Source: Prevotellaceae bacterium (lineage in GTDB: Bacteria > Bacteroidota > Bacteroidia > Bacteroidales > Bacteroidaceae). From it: a DNA stretch of 41,544 nt. A program made the position numbers and the translations under genes. Under the pieces are notes generated by a model. The model was not told the origin of the DNA. It was given only the letters and a program-made list of their open reading frames with translations, and did no database searches. Shown piece by piece: positions 25,962 through 35,056 of the stretch; positions within the stretch are counted from its first letter, which is position 1, and each line of letters opens with the position of its first letter. The stretch spans positions 1 through 41,544 of the forward strand of contig JABZLB010000027.1 of the NCBI GenBank assembly GCA_015256945.1, given 5' to 3'.

Positions 25962-25993
25962 CAAAGGTAACAAATATACCATAAAATACCAAA
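25962..25993 (-). promoter_or_regulatory. Promoter of the DUF3078 gene
   Basis: Minus strand: TTTG (25993-25990), 20-nt gap, TACCTTTG (25969-25962). It lies 33 nt before the start codon. Confidence 0.8.
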
Positions 25994-26001
25994 ATGAAAT
26001 G

Positions 26002-26032
26002 TTGGACCTTTCATTAAAAAGCAGTATCTTTG
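26002..26032 (+). promoter_or_regulatory. Promoter of pyrG
   Basis: TTG (26002-26004), about 20 nt, TATCTTTG (26025-26032). The predicted transcript starts near 26039, so the codons at 25948 and 26002 cannot be the start. It is immediately next to the divergent DUF3078 promoter. Confidence 0.8.
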
Positions 26033-26070
26033 CAACAAAATATTTTTTGAACACTTTTAACTCTAAGGTT

Positions 26071-27687
26071 GTGGCAGAAACAAAGTATATTTTCGTCACG
26101 GGCGGAGTAGTATCTTCCCTTGGTAAAGGCATCATCTCATCATCAATTGGTAAGCTCCTGCAGGCAAGGGGCTACAACGTGACCATTCAGAAGTTTGACC
26201 CGTACATAAACATTGACCCAGGCACGCTCAATCCATATGAACATGGAGAATGTTACGTCACGGTTGACGGCATGGAAACCGATTTAGACCTCGGTCATTA
26301 CGAGCGGTTTACCGACATTAAAACCACAAAGGCCAATTCAATGACAACCGGACGCATTTATAAATCGGTTATTGATAAAGAGCGTCGTGGTGATTATTTA
26401 GGGAAAACCATACAAGTTGTACCCCATATTACAGATGAAATTAAACGTAATATTCGCCTTCTTGGAAAAAAATATCATTACGATTTTGTTATAACTGAGA
26501 TTGGAGGAACTATCGGTGACATCGAAAGTGCTCCTTTTCTGGAGGCTATACGCCAAATGAAATGGGAATTAGGACGAAATGCTGTAAACATTCACCTCAC
26601 CTATATACCTTATTTAAAAGCTGCGGGAGAACTTAAAACCAAGCCCACTCAGCACAGTGTTAAGGAGCTTCAAAGTGTAGGAATACAGCCTGATATACTT
26701 GTTCTGCGTACAGAAAAGCATTTAGACGATGATATTCGGCGTAAGGTAGCAGCCTTCTGTAATGTTGATTTAGATTGTGTTGTGCAAAGCGAAGACTTGG
26801 CAAGTATCTATGAAGTACCTGTGAATATGCAGAAACAGGGGCTTGATGTTGCTATTTTGAGAAAGACAGGAGAGCCTATTGGCCCTACTCCAGAACTGGG
26901 ACCGTGGAAGGCTTTCCTCGAAAGACAAAAGAAAGCCACACGCGAAGTGCATATCGGTCTTGTTGGAAAATATGATCTTCAGGACGCCTATAAGAGCATT
27001 CGTGAGAGTCTTTCACAAGCTGGTACGTACAACGACTACAAAACTAAAATCACATTTATCAATTCAGAATATATCACAGAAGAAAACGTTGCAGAAAAAT
27101 TGAAGGGTCAGGACGGTATTGTAATCTGTCCTGGATTTGGACAACGTGGTATAGAAGGTAAAATTATTACAGCACATTATACCCGAACACATGATATTCC
27201 AACCTTTGGTATTTGTCTCGGTATGCAAATGATGGTCATAGAATTTGCAAGAAATGTTCTGGGTTATAAAGATGCAAATAGTAGGGAAATTGATGAAAAG
27301 ACGAAACATAACGTCATTGACATCATGGAAGAACAAAAGAATATTACTAACATGGGGGGAACAATGCGATTAGGCGCTTATGAATGCGACCTTAAACAAG
27401 GCTCTCATGTATTAGATATTTACAAAAAAGAGCACATACAAGAGCGCCATCGTCATCGATACGAATTCAATAACGATTATGAAATTGAATTTGAACGTAA
27501 TGGCATGATGTGCGTAGGCTATAATCCTGAAAGCAATTTGGTTGAAATTGTTGAGATACCAAGTCTGAAATGGTATATCGGAACACAATTCCATCCAGAA
27601 TATCAAAGTACGGTATTACATCCACATGCGCTTTTCGTTGATTTTGTAAAGACGGCAATTGAAAATCGCAAAGAAACAGAAAAATAG
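26071..27687 (+). CDS. pyrG: CTP synthase
   Basis: 538 aa from GTG 26071; the frame stays open upstream to 25948, but that part overlaps both promoters, and the conserved protein begins at (M)AETKYIFVTGGVVSSLGKG. The N-terminal amidoligase domain has the P-loop-like GGVVSSLGKGI and the Mg/UTP-binding IGGTIGDIESAPFLEA. The C-terminal glutamine amidotransferase domain has the nucleophile Cys382 in FGICLGMQ, with the His-Glu pair in FHPEYQS. The enzyme turns UTP into CTP using ATP and glutamine ammonia. It is followed after 15 nt by yidC, so the two share a transcript. Confidence 0.96.
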   Translation: MAETKYIFVTGGVVSSLGKGIISSSIGKLLQARGYNVTIQKFDPYINIDPGTLNPYEHGECYVTVDGMETDLDLGHYERFTDIKTTKANSMTTGRIYKSVIDKERRGDYLGKTIQVVPHITDEIKRNIRLLGKKYHYDFVITEIGGTIGDIESAPFLEAIRQMKWELGRNAVNIHLTYIPYLKAAGELKTKPTQHSVKELQSVGIQPDILVLRTEKHLDDDIRRKVAAFCNVDLDCVVQSEDLASIYEVPVNMQKQGLDVAILRKTGEPIGPTPELGPWKAFLERQKKATREVHIGLVGKYDLQDAYKSIRESLSQAGTYNDYKTKITFINSEYITEENVAEKLKGQDGIVICPGFGQRGIEGKIITAHYTRTHDIPTFGICLGMQMMVIEFARNVLGYKDANSREIDEKTKHNVIDIMEEQKNITNMGGTMRLGAYECDLKQGSHVLDIYKKEHIQERHRHRYEFNNDYEIEFERNGMMCVGYNPESNLVEIVEIPSLKWYIGTQFHPEYQSTVLHPHALFVDFVKTAIENRKETEK

Positions 27688-27702
27688 TACATTATTTAAT
27701 AT

Positions 27703-29661
27703 ATGGACAAGAATTCAATTATAGGATTTGTGCTGATAGCATGTATCCTAATAGGATTTAGCTGGTGGTCTCAGCCAAGTGCTGAAGAACAACGAGCTGC
27801 TGCTCAAAAGGACTCAATTGCACAAGTTGAGAAGAAAAAGGAACAGGCTGCACAGTTGTTAGCAACTAAAGCAAAACAAAAAATAACAAAGGAGAGTATT
27901 GTTGCCGATAGCAACGCCCTGTTCAATAAGGCATTAACGGGTACAGCACAAGACATTATTCTTAAGAATAACTGTCTTGAACTAACACTTAATACAAAAG
28001 GAGCTGTCGTAACAAAAGCATATATCCGAAATAAAAAGGGTGCCAAACGCTATATTGGACATGATATTGCAGACAATTCGGGGAAACACGATGATATGAA
28101 TGGCGTGACACTATTTAGTGGAAACGATCAGCAATTAAACTACACATTGGTAGCAAAAGAGAATAATATCAACACCCAAGATCTCTATTTTCAACCTTCT
28201 GCTGTTACTGATACTACCGTAACCTTTACTGCAAATGCCGGAGAAGGTAAAACATTAAGTCTTACATATCAACTCGGGAGCGACTATATGCTACATCTTA
28301 GCATAAGAGCCAATGGAATGTCAGGATTATTTGATCCAAATAATTCATATTTAAACGTTACTTGGAACGACAAAGTTAAGCAGCAAGAGCGTGGTTTTAA
28401 TTTCGAAAATCGGTATGCACGCCTCGACTATAAAGAAATGGATGGTGACTCCCACTATTTAAGTGAAGCGGGAGAAAAGCAAGTAGATACAGAAGAGCCT
28501 ATAAGCTGGATTGCCTATAAAAATCAATTTTTCTCAGCCGTAATGATTTCACGTGACGGCTTTGACAAAGGTGCGATGCTAAGTAGTAAGGCTTATGATA
28601 AGGTATCTCAAGATGGCAGACCTGTACGTTATCTTAAGGATTTGTCGGCCAAACTGAAAACAAAATTCGACCCAACTGGCGTACACGCAAGCGATTTCGA
28701 ATTTTATTATGGTCCCAATGACTTCTACATCCTCAAGAATGTAGAGAAAGAGAGTCGCTTTGGACATGAGTTAGATATGCAACGCATTGTATATTTAGGC
28801 TGGCCTCTCTTCCGTTACATCAACCGATGGTTTACACTTCCCGTATTTACTATTCTAAGCAATAACCTTGGTTTAAGCATGGGAATTGTATTAATCCTTA
28901 TTACTTTGCTGCTCAAAATGCTTACTTATCCCATGGTTAAGAAAAGTTATATGAGCTCTGCTAAGATGCGTGTTCTTAAGCCTAAGCTTGATGCAGCCAC
29001 CTCACAGTACAATAAGCCCGAGGATCAAATGCAGAAACAACAGGCGATGATGGCAGAATATGCCAAATATGGTGTTAGTCCGCTGTCAGGATGCTTGCCC
29101 ATGCTAATTCAGATGCCAATTTGGATTGCCATGTTTAACTTTGTGCCAAATGCTATTCAACTTCGTGGAGAGAGCTTCCTTTGGATGAAAGACTTGTCGA
29201 CTTATGACCCAATTTGGGAATGGGGACATAATATTTGGCTCATCGGTGACCACTTATCGCTGACCTGTATCCTCTTCTGCGGTGCACAATTAATCTATTC
29301 CTGGTTCACGATGCAGATGCAAAAAGACCAAATGGTAGGAACATCCGATCAACAACAACAAATGAAAATGATGCAATGGATGATGATGTTTATGCCTCTT
29401 ATGTTCTTCTTTATGTTTAATGATTATTCATCAGGACTGAACTTCTACTATTTTGTTTCGCTCATTATGTCAGCATTTATTATGTGGATGCTTCGCAAAA
29501 CAACAAACGACGAAAAACTTCTTGCTATACTTGAAGCCCGATACAAGGAAAACAAAGCGAACCCAAAGAAGATGACTGGCCTCGCAGCTCGTATGCAAGC
29601 ATTACAGCAAATGCAGCAGCAACAGATGGAAGAGCAACGCCGTCGTCAACAAAAGAGCTAA
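27703..29661 (+). CDS. yidC: Membrane protein insertase YidC
   Basis: 652 aa, a normal length for Bacteroidetes YidC. An N-terminal membrane segment (about 5-22, IIGFVLIACILIGFSWW) is followed by a charged Lys/Ala-rich stretch, the large periplasmic beta-domain (about 85-350), and the C-terminal 60KD_IMP/Oxa1-like part. The last has membrane segments at about 385-410, 460-485, 515-545 and 565-600. GVSPLSGCLPMLIQMPIWIA is the conserved YidC segment. The tail is rich in Gln, Met and Arg (MQQQQMEEQRRRQQ), as in other members, and may contact ribosomes. It inserts and folds inner-membrane proteins. It is co-transcribed with pyrG. Confidence 0.96.
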   Translation: MDKNSIIGFVLIACILIGFSWWSQPSAEEQRAAAQKDSIAQVEKKKEQAAQLLATKAKQKITKESIVADSNALFNKALTGTAQDIILKNNCLELTLNTKGAVVTKAYIRNKKGAKRYIGHDIADNSGKHDDMNGVTLFSGNDQQLNYTLVAKENNINTQDLYFQPSAVTDTTVTFTANAGEGKTLSLTYQLGSDYMLHLSIRANGMSGLFDPNNSYLNVTWNDKVKQQERGFNFENRYARLDYKEMDGDSHYLSEAGEKQVDTEEPISWIAYKNQFFSAVMISRDGFDKGAMLSSKAYDKVSQDGRPVRYLKDLSAKLKTKFDPTGVHASDFEFYYGPNDFYILKNVEKESRFGHELDMQRIVYLGWPLFRYINRWFTLPVFTILSNNLGLSMGIVLILITLLLKMLTYPMVKKSYMSSAKMRVLKPKLDAATSQYNKPEDQMQKQQAMMAEYAKYGVSPLSGCLPMLIQMPIWIAMFNFVPNAIQLRGESFLWMKDLSTYDPIWEWGHNIWLIGDHLSLTCILFCGAQLIYSWFTMQMQKDQMVGTSDQQQQMKMMQWMMMFMPLMFFFMFNDYSSGLNFYYFVSLIMSAFIMWMLRKTTNDEKLLAILEARYKENKANPKKMTGLAARMQALQQMQQQQMEEQRRRQQKS

Positions 29662-29699
29662 TAAAAATAGGTAAATTTTTCATACCTATAATAAATATC

Positions 29700-31901
29700 A
29701 TGATAATGAATAAAGCTATTGCACTGGCTTTGGGCCTGTTACTTTTAGGAAGTCCAAAGCTTTCAGCACAAACCATGATTCAGAAAAACAATATTAAACT
29801 GTCGTCAGATTTAATGACTCCTGAAGCATTGTGGGCTATGGGACGTATAGGAGGTGCTGTTGTTTCGCCAGATGGTAAGCAAGTTGTTTACCAGGTGAGC
29901 TATTATAGCGTTAAGGAAAACAAGAGCCACACCATGTTGTTTGTCCAGTCTACAAACAAGGTTAAACCCGTTTCACTCACAACTGATGCCATTTCGGAGA
30001 CAGATCCGGCATGGATTGATGGTGGAAAGAAAATTGCTTTCTTACGTGAAGGACAATTATGGACGATGAATTCTAATGGTTCTGACCGTGTAAAGTTGAC
30101 AACATCAAAGACCGATATTGAGGGATTCCGATTCTCACCTGATGGCAAAAACGTTATACTTATTAAAAGTATACCTTATCATGGCTCTATTAAAAAGAAT
30201 CCAGACGACTTACCTAAGGCCACAGGTCTATTGATAACCGACATGAACTATCGTCATTGGGACCATTATGTCGAGAGCATTCTTCACCCATTTGTAGCAA
30301 AAGTTAACGGTAATATTATTGATAATGGCCGTGACATTATGCAAGACGAACCTTATGAATGTCCGGTAGCACCCTTTGGTGGTATTGAACAATTGTCATG
30401 GAGTCCTGATTCAAAAGTCATAGCCTATACATCTCGTAAACGTGAAGGCGTTGCCTATGCGAACTCAACCGATACCGATATTTATCTCTATGACCTCACA
30501 ACAGGCAAAACACGTAATATCTGTAAGCAGTTTATGTCAGACTCTCAGCGCCAGGCTTGGGAGGCTGCACTTAAAAATGTAGACTTTACGAAGAGTCTAT
30601 GTCATCAGAAAGTCAATTCTGAAGAGTTCCAAAATCTACATCCTGGTTACGACGTTAATCCACAGTTCTCTCCTGATGGCAAGTATATTGCATGGCAAAG
30701 TATGGCACGAGACGGATACGAAAGCGATTTAAACCGCCTGTGTATCATGGATATTGCTACGGGAAAAACATCATTTGTCACCACGCAAAGGAACTTAGAT
30801 ACCAACGTCGACACTTATTGCTGGACTCCAGATTCACGTGGCTTCTATCTCACGGCAGTGTGGCATGCTACTTCTCGCATTTATCATGCATCATTAGATG
30901 GAAATATTTCACAGACAACAGACGACAGCTGGAATGACTTTGGCTCAGTACAAATGTTAGGAAATAAACAGATTCTTGCTACCCGACACTCTATGCTACA
31001 TCCTGACGACCTTTATATTGTTACCCCATCAAAAAAAGAAAAACAGGCAAAGGTTGAAGCAATCACGGATGAAAATGGTCATATTTTTGCTCAGCTTGCA
31101 CAGCCAAAGCTTCAACAACGCTGGGTTAAAACTACTGACGGCAAGCAGGAATTGGTTTGGATTATTCTGCCACCCCACTTCGATCCAGCTAAAAAATATC
31201 CGACCTTATTATACTGTGAAGGCGGACCTCAAAGCCCAGTCTCACAATTCTGGTCCTATCGTTGGAACTTCTCTATTATGGCATCACACGGCTATGTCAT
31301 CGTAGCACCGAACCGTCGTGGCCTACCTGGCTTTGGTTCTGCATGGAATGAAGAGATAAGTACTGATTGGACAGGCCAGTGCATGGCCGACTATTTATCG
31401 GCCATTGACGATGCTGTTTCTTCCCTGCCCTTTGTTGATAAAGATCGCTTAGGAGCTGTTGGTGCCTCATTTGGCGGTTTCTCGGTTTATTATCTTGCAG
31501 GTCATCACGATAAGCGGTTTAAGTGTTTTATTGCACACGATGGTGCATTTAACCTCGAATCCATGTATACAGATACTGAAGAAGCATGGTTCTCTAACTG
31601 GGAGTACGATGATGCTTACTGGAATAAAGACCGTACAGAGGCCGCTTCCAGAACATATAAGAACTCTCCTCACCTCGCCGTCGACAAATGGGATACACCA
31701 ATTCTCTGTATCCATGGCGAGAAAGACTATCGTATTAACGCCAATCAGGGAATGGGAGCATTCAATGCAGCGCGCATGCGTGGCATACCGGCCGAGCTCC
31801 TTATCTTCCCCAACGAGAACCATTGGGTACTGAAACCACAGAACGGTATTCTGTGGCAGCGTACCTTCTTCAACTGGCTTGACCGCTGGTTAAAGAATTA
31901 A
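29700..31901 (+). CDS. Exported S9 family prolyl oligopeptidase-type peptidase (DPP5-like)
   Basis: 733 aa. Starts ATG ATA ATG; codon 3 (29706) may be the real start. Signal peptide at about 3-24 (AIALALGLLLLGSPKLSAQ). Residues 30-450 form the WD40-like beta-propeller with repeated SPDGK and TPDSR turns (for example FRFSPDGKNV, PQFSPDGKYIAWQS). The C-terminal alpha/beta hydrolase domain carries Ser590 in VGASFGGFSV, Asp676 in HGEKDYRI and His708 in NENHWVL. It fits the S9 family, closest by pattern to acylaminoacyl-peptidase/DPP5 enzymes that remove dipeptides in the periplasm of Bacteroidales. It lies 38 nt after yidC with no clear promoter. A strong terminator follows at 31904. The exact cleavage preference is not provable here. 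Confidence 0.9.
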   Translation: MIMNKAIALALGLLLLGSPKLSAQTMIQKNNIKLSSDLMTPEALWAMGRIGGAVVSPDGKQVVYQVSYYSVKENKSHTMLFVQSTNKVKPVSLTTDAISETDPAWIDGGKKIAFLREGQLWTMNSNGSDRVKLTTSKTDIEGFRFSPDGKNVILIKSIPYHGSIKKNPDDLPKATGLLITDMNYRHWDHYVESILHPFVAKVNGNIIDNGRDIMQDEPYECPVAPFGGIEQLSWSPDSKVIAYTSRKREGVAYANSTDTDIYLYDLTTGKTRNICKQFMSDSQRQAWEAALKNVDFTKSLCHQKVNSEEFQNLHPGYDVNPQFSPDGKYIAWQSMARDGYESDLNRLCIMDIATGKTSFVTTQRNLDTNVDTYCWTPDSRGFYLTAVWHATSRIYHASLDGNISQTTDDSWNDFGSVQMLGNKQILATRHSMLHPDDLYIVTPSKKEKQAKVEAITDENGHIFAQLAQPKLQQRWVKTTDGKQELVWIILPPHFDPAKKYPTLLYCEGGPQSPVSQFWSYRWNFSIMASHGYVIVAPNRRGLPGFGSAWNEEISTDWTGQCMADYLSAIDDAVSSLPFVDKDRLGAVGASFGGFSVYYLAGHHDKRFKCFIAHDGAFNLESMYTDTEEAWFSNWEYDDAYWNKDRTEAASRTYKNSPHLAVDKWDTPILCIHGEKDYRINANQGMGAFNAARMRGIPAELLIFPNENHWVLKPQNGILWQRTFFNWLDRWLKN

Positions 31902-31903
31902 TA

Positions 31904-31933
31904 TCTTACCAACTCATTTGTGAGTTGGTAAGA
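31904..31933 (+). terminator. Stem-loop after the S9 peptidase gene
   Basis: TCTTACCAACTCA (31904-31916) pairs perfectly with 31921-31933 across a TTTG loop, starting 3 nt after the stop codon. There is no long U run, so some read-through into the MFS genes 50 nt later is possible. Confidence 0.65.
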
Positions 31934-31982
31934 ATACACAAGCAACTGTAAATTGTAAGAGAATAAAAACAACACAAAATCA

Positions 31983-33398
31983 ATGACAGAATCAGTTCAA
32001 AAGAAACTAAACGACTCTGCAGCCTTACGTTGGACTGCACTTGTTTTATTGGCAGGAGCGATGTTTTTCGCTTATATCTTCATGGATATACTGTCACCTT
32101 TACAGGCTTTATTACAGACTAGCCGCGCATGGACGCCCGAAGCATTCGGCCACTATGCCGGTTCTGAAACCTTTTTAAATGTATTCGTATTCTTCCTTAT
32201 TTTTGCGGGAATCATTCTCGACAAAATGGGAGTACGCTTTACAGCCATTCTTTCTGGTACCGTTATGCTTATTGGCGGTGCCATTAACTATTATGCCGTA
32301 TCTGAAGGCTTTATAGGAAGCGCAGCCGAAACATGGTTTAACAATAACCTTAACTTCCCTGAGACCTGGTGGAACATTACTCCTTGGTTCATTGGAATGC
32401 CAGCATCAGCTAAGGTTGCTGCCATAGGTTTTATGGTTTTTGGCTGTGGAGCTGAGATGGCTGGCATTACGGTGAGTCGCGGTATCGTCAAATGGTTCAC
32501 AGGACATGAGATGGCTCTCGCCATGGGTGTGGAAATGGCTATCGCCCGTGTAGGCGTTGCCGTTGTAATGTTAGGCTCTCCTCTGCTTGCAGGAATTAAG
32601 CCAATTGACGTAAGTCGCCCTGTTGCCGCAGCACTTTTATTGCTGTGTATTGGCCTGATAAGCTTTATAGCATACGGCTTTATGGACAAGAAACTCGATG
32701 CCCAGGGAGCTGTTGAAGAGAAAGATGAGCCGTTTAAGGTTTCTGATATAGGCACTATCCTTACAAGTAAAATGTTCTGGGTAGTAGCCTTGCTGTGCGT
32801 ATTGTATTATAGTGCCATCTTCCCTTTCCAGAAATATGCCATTAATATGTTGCAGTGTAACCTTGATTTTACTGCAGAACAGGCAGGATACGTCTTCTTT
32901 GTATTCCCTTTGGGTGCGGCAGCTGTTACGCCATTCCTCGGCAATTTCTTAGATCGCAAGGGTAAAGGAGCCAGCATGCTCATTCTTGGTGCATTGCTGA
33001 TGATTATCTGTCATCTTGTTTTTGCCTTTATATTACCTGTTACCAAGAGTGTCATCATTGCATATGCAGCCATTATTTTACTTGGTATTTCATTCTCATT
33101 AGTGCCTGCAGCCCTTTGGCCGTCAGTGCCAAAACTTATCGAACCCAAGCTTCTTGGTTCGGCTTATGCACTTATTTTCTGGATTCAGAACATTGGATTA
33201 TATGCCTTCCCCATGATAATAGGAAGTGTTTTGGCAAGTTCTAATCCAGGAGTTACCAATCCTTTAGAGTATAACTACACCGCACCAATGTGTGTATTTG
33301 CGTCACTTGGTGTTGTAGCTTTGCTGCTTGGTCTTTATCTTAAGGTCATTGACAAGAAGGGTGGATATGGTCTTGAAGAACCCAATATTAAGAAATAA
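31983..33398 (+). CDS. MFS permease, MFSD1-like, first of a tandem pair
   Basis: 471 aa with about 12 hydrophobic segments. It has the MFS loop 2-3 motif in GIILDKMGVRFTAILSG (about 77-93) and the related FLDRKG later. The segment ALWPSVPKLIEPKLLGSAYA followed by IQNIGLYAFPM resembles MFSD1, which in animals carries dipeptides; this likeness is from memory and not from a search. The central loop is charged (DKKLDAQGAVEEKDEPFK). It lies 81 nt after the S9 peptidase gene, beyond a stem-loop. The next gene starts inside this one's last codons. Inner-membrane location is certain from the sequence, the substrate is not. Confidence 0.88.
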   Translation: MTESVQKKLNDSAALRWTALVLLAGAMFFAYIFMDILSPLQALLQTSRAWTPEAFGHYAGSETFLNVFVFFLIFAGIILDKMGVRFTAILSGTVMLIGGAINYYAVSEGFIGSAAETWFNNNLNFPETWWNITPWFIGMPASAKVAAIGFMVFGCGAEMAGITVSRGIVKWFTGHEMALAMGVEMAIARVGVAVVMLGSPLLAGIKPIDVSRPVAAALLLLCIGLISFIAYGFMDKKLDAQGAVEEKDEPFKVSDIGTILTSKMFWVVALLCVLYYSAIFPFQKYAINMLQCNLDFTAEQAGYVFFVFPLGAAAVTPFLGNFLDRKGKGASMLILGALLMIICHLVFAFILPVTKSVIIAYAAIILLGISFSLVPAALWPSVPKLIEPKLLGSAYALIFWIQNIGLYAFPMIIGSVLASSNPGVTNPLEYNYTAPMCVFASLGVVALLLGLYLKVIDKKGGYGLEEPNIKK

Positions 33399-34770
33399 CC
33401 GGTGGACTGTGCTCATCATCGTGGCCGTTGTCATGATGATGGGCTACGTTTTCTGGGATATTATGTCGCCGCTTTCAACATCATTGAAAGCTCCTGTGGC
33501 GCAAGGAGGCCAGGGTTGGTCGTCTGCTGAATATGGCTTCTATGCAGGAAGCTACTCTATTTTCAACATTTTTTTTCTGATGCTCTTCTTTGGAGGCATC
33601 ATCCTTGATAAGTTTGGCATCAGGCTTACTGGTCTTATGGCTACGGGATGTATGCTTGCAGGGGCTGTCATTAACTGGTACGCGCTAGTAAATATCAGCC
33701 CAGAACAGAATCAACATCTGGCCTTTACGCTCTTTGGCCTTATTCCATCGCATATTAAAACACAGGTACTCGTCTCGGCTTTTGGCTTCGGACTTTTCGG
33801 AATGGGATGCGATATTACGGGCATTACCGTCTCAAAGGTTATCACAAAATGGTTTACAGGCCATGCTCTTGCCACGGCTATGGGACTTCAGGTAGCCCTT
33901 GCCCGCCTGGGAACAGCCACTGCACTGTCGTTCTCGCCACTTATTGCCCTGCACCTGGGTGGAATTAAGTCTTCGCTATTCTGTGGTATCATTGTTCTCG
34001 GAATAGCTTTTGTTCTCTTCGTTGCTTACTGTTTCATGGACAAGGCGTACGATACAGCCTGCTCTTCTGCTGCAAATTCATCTTCCAGACAAGATGTACA
34101 GGCAGGATATAACGAAGAGTTTCACGCATCGGGTTTGACATCAATTCTGCGCAATCCTTACTTCTGGTCTATAACACTTCTTTGTGTTTTTTATTACGCA
34201 TCGATACGACCTTTTATGAAGTTTGCCACCGATATGATGGTAAATACCTTTACAGTAGAACAAACCACAGCCGGATGGATTGTAGCGGCCATCCCTTATG
34301 GGGCCATATTCTTATCTCCACTGTTCGGAATACTATACGATAAGTTCGGACACGGCGTACGTTTTATGTTTGCAGGATGTGCCATGCTTACGGTAAGCAT
34401 GTTGTTACTGGCCTATCCAATCGTGCATAATCCAGTTTATGCCTTGTCATTAATGATTATAATTGGCATAGCTTTCTCGCTCGTTCCTGCTGCCCTGTGG
34501 CCATCAGTGCCCAAACTTGTACCGCTCAAAAACCTGGGAACGGCATACAGCATTATTTATTTCATACAGAATATTGGCTTGATGATTGTACCCATTATCA
34601 TCGGACAAATCAATGATGCGCACACAATCGTGAACAATGCTGTGGCTGCTCATGCTGCCTCAGTTACCGATACGCAGTTTATCGACTATCGCCCGGCCAT
34701 GCTGTTCTTTGCTGCCGAAGGGGCTGTAAGCTGTATGATGGCCCTGTTTATGCGCAAAGCGGCCCGCTAA
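33367..34770 (+). CDS. MFS permease, MFSD1-like, second of a tandem pair
   Basis: 467 aa from ATG 33367. The frame is open from 33328, but MVLKNPILRNNRW is the more natural start. It overlaps the end of the first permease gene by 32 nt in the +1 frame, which suggests coupled translation and matched amounts of the two proteins. It is a paralogue of the first: FWDIMSPLSTSL, GGIILDKFGIRLTGL, SLVPAALWPSVPKLVPLKNL and IQNIGLMIVPIIIG all have counterparts. It has about 12 membrane segments and a polar central loop (SSAANSSSRQDVQ). The two may act as a heterodimer or handle related substrates. It is followed by repeat element copy C. Confidence 0.88.
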   Translation: MVLKNPILRNNRWTVLIIVAVVMMMGYVFWDIMSPLSTSLKAPVAQGGQGWSSAEYGFYAGSYSIFNIFFLMLFFGGIILDKFGIRLTGLMATGCMLAGAVINWYALVNISPEQNQHLAFTLFGLIPSHIKTQVLVSAFGFGLFGMGCDITGITVSKVITKWFTGHALATAMGLQVALARLGTATALSFSPLIALHLGGIKSSLFCGIIVLGIAFVLFVAYCFMDKAYDTACSSAANSSSRQDVQAGYNEEFHASGLTSILRNPYFWSITLLCVFYYASIRPFMKFATDMMVNTFTVEQTTAGWIVAAIPYGAIFLSPLFGILYDKFGHGVRFMFAGCAMLTVSMLLLAYPIVHNPVYALSLMIIIGIAFSLVPAALWPSVPKLVPLKNLGTAYSIIYFIQNIGLMIVPIIIGQINDAHTIVNNAVAAHAASVTDTQFIDYRPAMLFFAAEGAVSCMMALFMRKAAR

Positions 34771-34832
34771 TTATTGCTTATTCTTCAATATATTGTAGCG
34801 TAATGGTTCTTATACATTACGCTAACATTCAT

Positions 34833-34918
34833 CGTTCGACGGCCGTCAACAACGCTTATGACGGCCGTCGAACAATCTGTATGGCGACCGTCAGCAGCAC
34901 TGCTGACGGCTGCCATAC
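34833..34918. repeat. GC-rich four-palindrome intergenic element, copy C
   Basis: Cores GACGGCCGTC, GACGGCCGTC, GGCGACCGTC and GACGGCTGCC are centred at about 34842.5, 34864.5, 34887.5 and 34909.5 (22, 23 and 22 bp apart). GTTCGACGGCCGTCA (34834-34848) pairs perfectly with 34859-34873 around the loop ACAACGCTTA. A second hairpin joins 34879-34897 to 34900-34918 with one mismatch and one G-T pair. It lies between the convergent MFS and uvrD genes. Confidence 0.92.
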
Positions 34919-35056
34919 ACTCAACATTGTATAAAAAATGTGGGGCTAAAAAGGGCTTAACTTTTCAGAACTGCATCAATAAAAACTTACAATATAAGTA
35001 TAAAGATCTATTAATCAGCATTTCAGGCAAGTATCGAAAAAACTTTTTATCTCTGT

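Noticed and set aside
25948..26070. 41-residue N-terminal extension of CTP synthase
   Set aside because: It overlaps both divergent promoters, and the family begins at the AETKYIFVTGG segment.
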